Position numbers and translations under genes: made by a program. 64,000 bases of DNA from an unidentified bacterial endosymbiont (lineage in GTDB: Bacteria; Pseudomonadota; Gammaproteobacteria; Enterobacterales; Enterobacteriaceae): NCBI RefSeq assembly GCF_918797525.1, contig NZ_OU963893.1, positions 2,728,001 to 2,792,000 on the forward strand. The letters run 5' to 3'. How positions within the stretch are numbered: the stretch's first letter is position 1; the number at the start of each line of letters is the position of its first letter. Shown here one piece after another: positions 58,016 to 64,000 of this stretch. Below the pieces are notes generated by a model. That model saw nothing but the letters and a program-made list of their open reading frames with translations, made no database searches and had not been told where the DNA came from.

Positions 58016-59812
58016 ATGTTAAAAAGATGTTTATCACCGCTAACGCTAGTGAATCAGCTGGCGCTTATCGTTCTGCTGTCCACCGCGATTGGTGTGACCG
58101 GCATGGCTATCTCTGGCTGGCTGGTACAGGGCGTACAGGGTAATGCGCATGCCATCAACGAGGCAGGTTCGCTACGTATGCAGAGTTACCGCCTGCTGGC
58201 GTCGGTGCCGTTAACGCCGGATGACCAGTCCCTTATCGATGATATGGAGCGCACCGCGTTCAGCCCGGAGCTGGAAAGCGCCGCGCACCGAGCCGGACAA
58301 GTTCCGCAGCTTAAAGCCTTACAGCGCTACTGGCACACACAGTTGAAACCGGGTTTACGCCAGGCGCAGCATGCCGATACGGTTGCGCAGGACGTTGCCA
58401 GGTTCGTTACGCGCATTGATGCGCTGGTCTCCTCTTTCGATCATGCCACCGAGTTACGTATTGACCGCGTGGTTCTGGTCCACCAGGCAATGGCCCTTTT
58501 TATGGCCCTGCTGCTGATCTTCACTATCATCTGGCTGCGCGTACGGCTGCTAAATCCGTGGAAACAGCTACTGGCGATGGCCCGCGCGGTCACGGATCGC
58601 GATTTTACCCAGCGGGCGCACATCAGCGGGCGCAATGAAATGGCGATGCTGGGCCAGGCACTGAATACCATGTCAGAGGAGTTATCTGAAAGCTACGCGG
58701 TGCTGGAAAAACGGGTGCAGGAGAAAACCGCCGGGCTTGAGCAGAAAAACGAAATTCTCTCCTTCTTGTGGCAAGCCAACCGACGCTTGCATCTGCAGGC
58801 GCCGCTATGCGAACGGCTCTCTCCGGTGCTCAATGGTCTGCAAAATCTGACAATGCTGCACGATCTGGAACTGCGGGTCTACGACGTTGAAGATGAAGAT
58901 AACCATCAGGAATTTACCTGTCAGTCAGATATCTCCTGCGATGACAGAGGCTGCCACCTCTGCCCACGCGATCTTCCCCCGCGCAGTAACGGCGGCACGA
59001 CGCTTAAATGGCGACTGACCGATACCCACACCCAGTACGGTATTCTGCTGGCTACCCTGCCCATAGGGCGTCACCTGAGTCACGATCAGCAGCAACTGGT
59101 CGATACCCTGGTAGAACAGCTCACCGCCACTCTGGCCCTCGACCGCCATCAGGAAAAACAGCAGCAGTTGATCGTTATGGAAGAGCGCGCGACCATCGCC
59201 CGCGAGCTGCATGATTCCATCGCCCAGTCGCTCTCCTGTATGAAAATGCAGGTTAGCTGTCTGCAGATGCAGGACGCACAGATGCCGGAAAGCAGTAAAC
59301 AGCTGTTGAGCCAGATCCGCAACGAGCTAAATACCTCCTGGGTACAGCTTCGCGAGTTACTGACCACCTTCCGTCTGCAACTCACCGAGCCAGGCCTGCG
59401 CCCCGCGCTGGAGTCCAGTTGCCACGAATTTAGCGCCCGACTGGGGTTTCCGGTGAAGCTGGATTACCAGTTGCCGCCGCGGTTTGTCCCTTCCCATCAG
59501 GCCATTCATTTACTGCAGATTGCCCGTGAAGCCCTGAGTAACGTGCTCAAACATGCCGGCGCGACGGCGGTAACCGTTACCGTTAGCCAGCACGGTGACC
59601 AGGTGAAGCTGAGCGTGCAGGACGACGGCTGCGGCGTGCCGGAAAATGCCGAACGCACTAACCACTATGGTTTAATTATCATGCGCGACCGCGCGCAAAG
59701 TCTGCGCGGTGATTGCCAGGTTCGCAGGAGAGAGACAGGGGGCACTGAAGTTGTGGTCACCTTTATTCCCGAAAAACCGCTTATAACCTCTCAAGGAGAA
59801 AACCATGACTAA
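58016..59812 (+). CDS. narX: Nitrate/nitrite sensor histidine kinase NarX
   Basis: A 598-residue inner-membrane sensor. After [20 protein letters not shown] (first helix), the periplasmic P-box reads [15 protein letters not shown] and binds nitrate. HAMP, a Cys-containing central module ([15 protein letters not shown]) and a HisKA_3 kinase with [17 protein letters not shown] follow. Phosphate goes to NarL, whose gene overlaps by eight bases. ATG 58016 gives the E. coli length; the frame opens at 57935. Confidence 0.96.
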   Translation: MLKRCLSPLTLVNQLALIVLLSTAIGVTGMAISGWLVQGVQGNAHAINEAGSLRMQSYRLLASVPLTPDDQSLIDDMERTAFSPELESAAHRAGQVPQLKALQRYWHTQLKPGLRQAQHADTVAQDVARFVTRIDALVSSFDHATELRIDRVVLVHQAMALFMALLLIFTIIWLRVRLLNPWKQLLAMARAVTDRDFTQRAHISGRNEMAMLGQALNTMSEELSESYAVLEKRVQEKTAGLEQKNEILSFLWQANRRLHLQAPLCERLSPVLNGLQNLTMLHDLELRVYDVEDEDNHQEFTCQSDISCDDRGCHLCPRDLPPRSNGGTTLKWRLTDTHTQYGILLATLPIGRHLSHDQQQLVDTLVEQLTATLALDRHQEKQQQLIVMEERATIARELHDSIAQSLSCMKMQVSCLQMQDAQMPESSKQLLSQIRNELNTSWVQLRELLTTFRLQLTEPGLRPALESSCHEFSARLGFPVKLDYQLPPRFVPSHQAIHLLQIAREALSNVLKHAGATAVTVTVSQHGDQVKLSVQDDGCGVPENAERTNHYGLIIMRDRAQSLRGDCQVRRRETGGTEVVVTFIPEKPLITSQGENHD

Positions 59813-60455
59813 TCAGGAACCGGCGTCCATCCTGTTAATCGACGACCATCCGATGCTGCGTACCGGCGTCAAACAACTGGTCAGCATGGCAGCCGATATC
59901 ACCGTCGTTGGGGAGGCCAGCAATGGCGAACAGGGAATTGAGCTTGCCGAATCCCTCGATCCTGATTTGATCCTGCTCGATCTCAACATGCCGGGCATGA
60001 ACGGGCTGGAAACGCTCGACAAGCTGCGTGAAAAATCGCTCTCAGGCCGCGTGGTGGTCTTTAGCGTTTCAAATCATGAAGAAGATGTGGTCACAGCGCT
60101 GAAACGCGGCGCGGACGGTTATCTGTTAAAAGATATGGAGCCGGAAGATCTGCTTAAGGCGCTGCAACAGGCCGCAGCCGGTGAAATGGTCTTGAGCGAA
60201 GCATTAACGCCAGTACTGGCCGCCAGCCTGCGCGCCAACCGCGCCACCTCCGACCGTGACGTTTCGCAATTAACGCCGCGGGAGCGCGATATCCTCAAGC
60301 TGATAGCCCAGGGGCTGCCGAATAAAATGATCGCCCGCCGCCTGGATATCACCGAAAGCACGGTAAAAGTGCATGTGAAACACATGCTGAAGAAGATGAA
60401 GTTAAAATCCCGCGTTGAAGCAGCCGTGTGGGTACACCAGGAACGTATTTTCTAA
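59805..60455 (+). CDS. narL: Nitrate/nitrite response regulator NarL
   Basis: A 216-residue regulator with receiver Asp59 ([13 protein letters not shown]) and a LuxR-type helix-turn-helix ([20 protein letters not shown]). It activates narGHJI and narK and represses alternative anaerobic genes. It is convergent with ychO, two bases away. Confidence 0.97.
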   Translation: MTNQEPASILLIDDHPMLRTGVKQLVSMAADITVVGEASNGEQGIELAESLDPDLILLDLNMPGMNGLETLDKLREKSLSGRVVVFSVSNHEEDVVTALKRGADGYLLKDMEPEDLLKALQQAAAGEMVLSEALTPVLAASLRANRATSDRDVSQLTPRERDILKLIAQGLPNKMIARRLDITESTVKVHVKHMLKKMKLKSRVEAAVWVHQERIF

Positions 60456-60457
60456 CG

Positions 60458-61864
60458 TCATTCCTCCGGTAGCAGTTTCCAGCGTAGGTCGTCGTCAGGT
60501 ATTGCTACCAGCGGCTGAACCACCGTAAGCGTGATCTCATTGGACGAGACGCGCTGCCCGTTTTCATCCTCCGCCACCACCGACAGCCGCCAGCGGTTAT
60601 CTGCTCCCTCGCGTTCATCCCAGGCTGGCAGAATAATGCTCCAGCCATCGCTACTGGCACGATTCGCCGGTGACGTGAGGCTCAGCGCCTGCGTATCTCC
60701 CTGCCAGTGCAGCTCACGGATACCGTGAGTGCTGCGGATCTGCAGCTTCAGCATGACCGTTTCCCCTCCTTTTAAATCCCACGGCGGGGTCGCCAGGTAC
60801 ACCGACAGCGTTTTACGCTGACGAAACTCCATGGTCGGCATATTATCCCGCTCCGGTGAAGCATAGCGGCTGCCGCGCAGCGAACGCGTGGCGGCGACCT
60901 CCCCGGCGGAAAGCTGTTTAACCAACGGTACGCCAAAGCGATAGTTAAGCTTAAGCCCGAGATTATTCTGGCTCACGCCGCTCTCGCCCTGCTTATGGGC
61001 CGCCGTCAGGGTGACGAGCGGCACGGGGGTATAATTAAGCCCGAGGTTAACCGCCATCGGGTTGTGATAACCTGTCCCGGTGTTGAACAGATCGACGTTA
61101 TCGCCAAAATACTGTTCAAAGCTGACGCTGGTGTTCAGATGATGAAACCAGGGCAGCCAGGCTTTGGCGGTAATATCATATCCTGGGGCCATCCGCTGTT
61201 CCCGGGTACTGGAACTGTCGCGCCAGCTGGCGAACGGTTGATAATAATTCGCCGACAGCCGCAGGTTCTCGCCCCAGGCTTCAGCCCCCAGCCCGCCGCG
61301 CTGCAGGTTCTCGTCCAGCAGGTTGTCATAAAAGGTGTTGTACCCCAGCAACCAGCTTCCGGCGATCCAGCGCTGTCCAACACCCGCATTGCTGACCAGA
61401 CCGTCGGATTGTTGCGTCAGCCCAAGCTGACTCCAGCTCAGATAACGGTTGTTATCGTTCCAGGGGATAAACCAGTTCCCGCTGCTGCCATTGAAGTTTC
61501 CCTCATCATCCACCAGCACATTCACGCTGGCGTTACCCCAGGGCGAGAGCCAGGATTCAATGTGCTGGTTCACCTCGCCGCTGACCACTTCACGCACCTG
61601 ACCAAACGCGAACTGGCGCGCCTGCTCTCCCGTGGTGAGGCCATTATTGGTCATACTGGCCTCACCGAACGCTTTCGCCATCTCCGCCAGATGCTTCTCG
61701 TTTTGCGACGACGGCGTTGCCAGACCGAGGTCCGGTAGCCCGTCACCGTTGTTATCAAAAGGGTTTTGCGCCTGGTGAATAAAGGAATTTGGCTCAGCGT
61801 AAACGGCTCCAGCCGTAAAGAGGCAGAGCAAAGGCAACAGACGAAGAGGCGTTGAAACAATCAT
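60458..61864 (-). CDS. ychO: YchO, inverse autotransporter / invasin-like protein
   Basis: A 468-residue exported protein with a signal (LLPLLCLFTAGAVYA), an intimin/invasin-type beta-barrel (about 80-330; SWLSPWGNASVNVLVDDEGN, WIAGSWLLGYNTFYDNLLDE) and an Ig-like C-terminal domain (WRLSVVAEDENGQRVSSNEI). It is close to E. coli YchO over its length and lacks the long passenger of true invasins. Role unknown. Confidence 0.92.
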   Translation of the reverse strand: MIVSTPLRLLPLLCLFTAGAVYAEPNSFIHQAQNPFDNNGDGLPDLGLATPSSQNEKHLAEMAKAFGEASMTNNGLTTGEQARQFAFGQVREVVSGEVNQHIESWLSPWGNASVNVLVDDEGNFNGSSGNWFIPWNDNNRYLSWSQLGLTQQSDGLVSNAGVGQRWIAGSWLLGYNTFYDNLLDENLQRGGLGAEAWGENLRLSANYYQPFASWRDSSSTREQRMAPGYDITAKAWLPWFHHLNTSVSFEQYFGDNVDLFNTGTGYHNPMAVNLGLNYTPVPLVTLTAAHKQGESGVSQNNLGLKLNYRFGVPLVKQLSAGEVAATRSLRGSRYASPERDNMPTMEFRQRKTLSVYLATPPWDLKGGETVMLKLQIRSTHGIRELHWQGDTQALSLTSPANRASSDGWSIILPAWDEREGADNRWRLSVVAEDENGQRVSSNEITLTVVQPLVAIPDDDLRWKLLPEE

Positions 61865-61921
61865 TAACGTCGTGAGAAATATCCGATGCTTACCTGATAA
61901 GACTGAGTACCTTAACGTTGT

Positions 61922-64000
61922 TCATCCCTTTTTGCAGCCCTGACCGAAATTTTCCGGAATAAACTGAAACAGGTTTTTTAACTCCGGAACGCAGGATCCG
62001 CAGTGGGTACCACAGCGCAGCGTCGCCCCCAACGCCTCGGGGGAATCACAGCCTGCGGCAATGGCCTCGCGTATCGCGTTTTCACCAATGCTAAAGCAGC
62101 TACAGAGTATCCGCCCCGGGTCGACGTGCCTGCCCGGCGGCTGTCCGTTCAGCAGTGCATGGCGTTCGGCGGGCAACTCCGGCGCGGTTCGCAGGGCCTC
62201 TTCAATAAACGTATGCGCCAGCACCGGCAATGCAGTGCCTTCCCAGAAGCCGAGCATCAGTTCGCCATTATGCCAGGCCAGCACGCTGCTGCGCTCGCCG
62301 GTTTGGGCTATTTGCATCTGCCAGCCGTGTTCATTGCACAGCGCCATGATCCACCCCAGCATCGGTTTCTCACTCGCCAGGGTGATGCGCGAGGCTTTGC
62401 GCCATCCGTAGACGGCAGCCGGTAGTTCAGGCAACTGGCGCGCGTAAAGCTCCCCTTGCCAGCCCGGCTGCCACGGCATGATCCTGACGGCAGTTTGTTT
62501 ACTCTCGGGCTGGCCTGAGAGCGGGTCGCGGCGCCCTTCCGTCAGCGCGTTAACCTTCCCCTGGCGGGCAAACTGGGTGTTCCAGTGCATTGGCGCAAAC
62601 GCCTCGCCTGCCCGCTGAGCATCGGTGATGCGCACTCTGGCAACCATCACCCCGCGCGGGGAATGGATCCGCGCCAGCTGTCCGTCACGCAGGTCAAACC
62701 GCGCGGCGTCGGCGGGGCAGACCTCAACGCGCGGTTCGTCGATATGCTGCATCAGCCGCGGGACATAGCCCGTGCGGGTCATGGTGTGCCATTGATCGCG
62801 GATCCGCCCGCTGTTTAGTAGCAGCGGGTAGAGGGTATCGACCGTCGCACCATGCCGCTGCGGTTCGACGGGCACAATCTGCCTGCACGGAAAATTCCCC
62901 GTCGCCCACTGATAAGGCTCGAGCGCGTCCCACGCCTCTGGGGTGAGCGTAGCCAGTTCATGAAGATTAAGCGCCCGTTCACCATTATTTTCAAACGCCG
63001 TCAGCCGGGCATGTTCACAAAATATCGCCTGAGGATCTTCCCAGGCGAACGCCTCGCCGTAGCCGAGCCGCTCCGCCACCCGGGCGATGATCCACCAGTC
63101 CGCTTTTGCCTCCCCCGGGGCGGGCAAAAAGGCGCGCTGGCGCGAGATGCGGCGCTCGGAGTTGGTGACGGTGCCGTTTTTCTCCCCCCAGCCCAGGGCC
63201 GGAAAACGAATATGGGCATACCGGCTGGTGTCGGTCTCCCGCATCACCTCAGAGACAATCACCAGCGGGCAATTTGCCAGCGCCTGACACACGGCATGGC
63301 TGTCCGGCATCGACACCGCCGGGTTGGTGCCCATGATCCACACCGCTTTCACCTCGCCGCGGGCAATGGCGTCAAACAGCTCCACGGCCATCAGCCCCGG
63401 CGTTTGCGCCAGCCGCTCCGTTCCCCAGAAGCGGGCAACGCGCGCGAGATCGTCCGGTTCAAAATTCATGTGCGCCGCCAGCTGATTCGCCAGCCCACCG
63501 ACTTCACGTCCCCCCATTGCATTAGGCTGTCCGGTGAGCGAAAACGGGCCACAGCCCTGACGATTGAATTTCCCGCTGGCAAGATGGACGTTGATAATGG
63601 CATTACACTTGTCGCTACCGCTGGAAGACTGATTGACGCCCATGGTGTAGAGCGTGATGGCGCGCGGTGCCGAGCTAAACCAGTCGTAAAAGCTGAGGAT
63701 CGCTTCCGGCGCCAGGTCGCAGAAGGCTGCCACGCGGCTGACCGGCCACGCCTCCGTGCCCTGAATCCGGTTGAGTAAACCGACAAACAGCCCGGCGTCA
63801 CTGCCGGGGGCTAACGCCAGGTGCAGGTCAGCGATATCACAGGTGGCGGTTTTACGTGGGTCGATGACCACCACTTTCATCTGCGGGTTGCGGTTGCGCG
63901 CCTGAACCAGCCGCTGATACAGAACCGGGTGGGTCCATGCCGCATTCGAGCCAACCAGCACCACCAGATCGCTGTTTTCCACATCCTCATAGCTGCACGG
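61922..64000 (-). CDS. nasA: Assimilatory nitrate reductase catalytic subunit NasA (N-terminus outside window)
   Basis: The frame is open to the window edge, giving 692 C-terminal residues (the full protein is about 870). It has molybdopterin-oxidoreductase motifs (MGVNQSSSGSDKCNAIINVH, GTNPAVSMPDS, FPALGWGEKNGTVTNSERRI) and a C-terminal BFD-like [2Fe-2S] domain with CSCFSIGEN and CGTHCGSCVPEL, as in Klebsiella NasA. It reduces nitrate for nitrogen assimilation. In Klebsiella it is the last gene of nasFEDCBA; the rest should lie beyond 64000. Confidence 0.95.
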   Translation of the reverse strand, partial: PCSYEDVENSDLVVLVGSNAAWTHPVLYQRLVQARNRNPQMKVVVIDPRKTATCDIADLHLALAPGSDAGLFVGLLNRIQGTEAWPVSRVAAFCDLAPEAILSFYDWFSSAPRAITLYTMGVNQSSSGSDKCNAIINVHLASGKFNRQGCGPFSLTGQPNAMGGREVGGLANQLAAHMNFEPDDLARVARFWGTERLAQTPGLMAVELFDAIARGEVKAVWIMGTNPAVSMPDSHAVCQALANCPLVIVSEVMRETDTSRYAHIRFPALGWGEKNGTVTNSERRISRQRAFLPAPGEAKADWWIIARVAERLGYGEAFAWEDPQAIFCEHARLTAFENNGERALNLHELATLTPEAWDALEPYQWATGNFPCRQIVPVEPQRHGATVDTLYPLLLNSGRIRDQWHTMTRTGYVPRLMQHIDEPRVEVCPADAARFDLRDGQLARIHSPRGVMVARVRITDAQRAGEAFAPMHWNTQFARQGKVNALTEGRRDPLSGQPESKQTAVRIMPWQPGWQGELYARQLPELPAAVYGWRKASRITLASEKPMLGWIMALCNEHGWQMQIAQTGERSSVLAWHNGELMLGFWEGTALPVLAHTFIEEALRTAPELPAERHALLNGQPPGRHVDPGRILCSCFSIGENAIREAIAAGCDSPEALGATLRCGTHCGSCVPELKNLFQFIPENFGQGCKKG

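Overview
The window is chromosomal DNA of an enteric bacterium. Gene content and order follow the E. coli btuR-trp-tonB-opp-adhE-hns-galU-nar segment, and most proteins have the E. coli lengths. The assimilatory nitrate reductase gene nasA beside narXL-ychO, yedEF beside trp, and no kch or yciEFG fit an Enterobacter/Lelliottia/Klebsiella-type genome better than E. coli. The genus is an inference.

Layout. 1-1786: end of yciK, btuR, rluB. 1995-10414: an accessory island in the rluB-yciO junction (E. coli has yciQ there). It holds remnants of IS3, IS66, IS6/IS26 and Tn3-family elements, a possible fragment of a plasmid resolvase gene, three cell-envelope genes (a DUF1460 lipoprotein, a small exported protein, a second lipoprotein), an AT-rich flavoprotein gene put out of frame by a G8 tract, and a divergent pair: a secreted protein of nine GE(H/Y)EG pentapeptides and a PiuC/YbiX-type Fe(II)/2-oxoglutarate hydroxylase. 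10445-11943: yciO and rnm. 12020-18788: the complete trp operon with promoter, operator, leader and attenuator; the leader peptide has one Trp codon instead of two. 19203-20644: yedE-yedF. 20704-27100: ompW, yciC, yciB, a Fur-box-linked FepA-type receptor, yciA, tonB, yciI. 27354-31981: an unrecognised coiled-coil membrane protein, leuE with a possible 42-residue small protein upstream, yciY, clsA, yciU. 32037-37620: oppABCDF on the minus strand. 38391-48618: ychE, adhE, tdk, hns, galU, rssB, rssA, ychJ, purU. 48699-48978: tyrT-type promoter and two identical tRNA-Tyr genes. 49274-60455: narGHJI, narK, narX, narL. 60458-64000: ychO and nasA (5' end outside the window).

How parts work together. 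The trp genes form one attenuated, TrpR-controlled pathway. The siderophore receptor and tonB lie 0.5 kb apart, each with a Fur-like site. NarXL senses nitrate and controls the neighbouring nitrate reductase and transporter, which also carry perfect FNR boxes. OppA-F imports peptides. H-NS, RssB and AdhE are global or fermentative functions of the conserved backbone. The least ordinary part is the island, above all the repeat-protein/hydroxylase pair at 8404-9387, which lies between terminal inverted repeats of Tn3-family elements.
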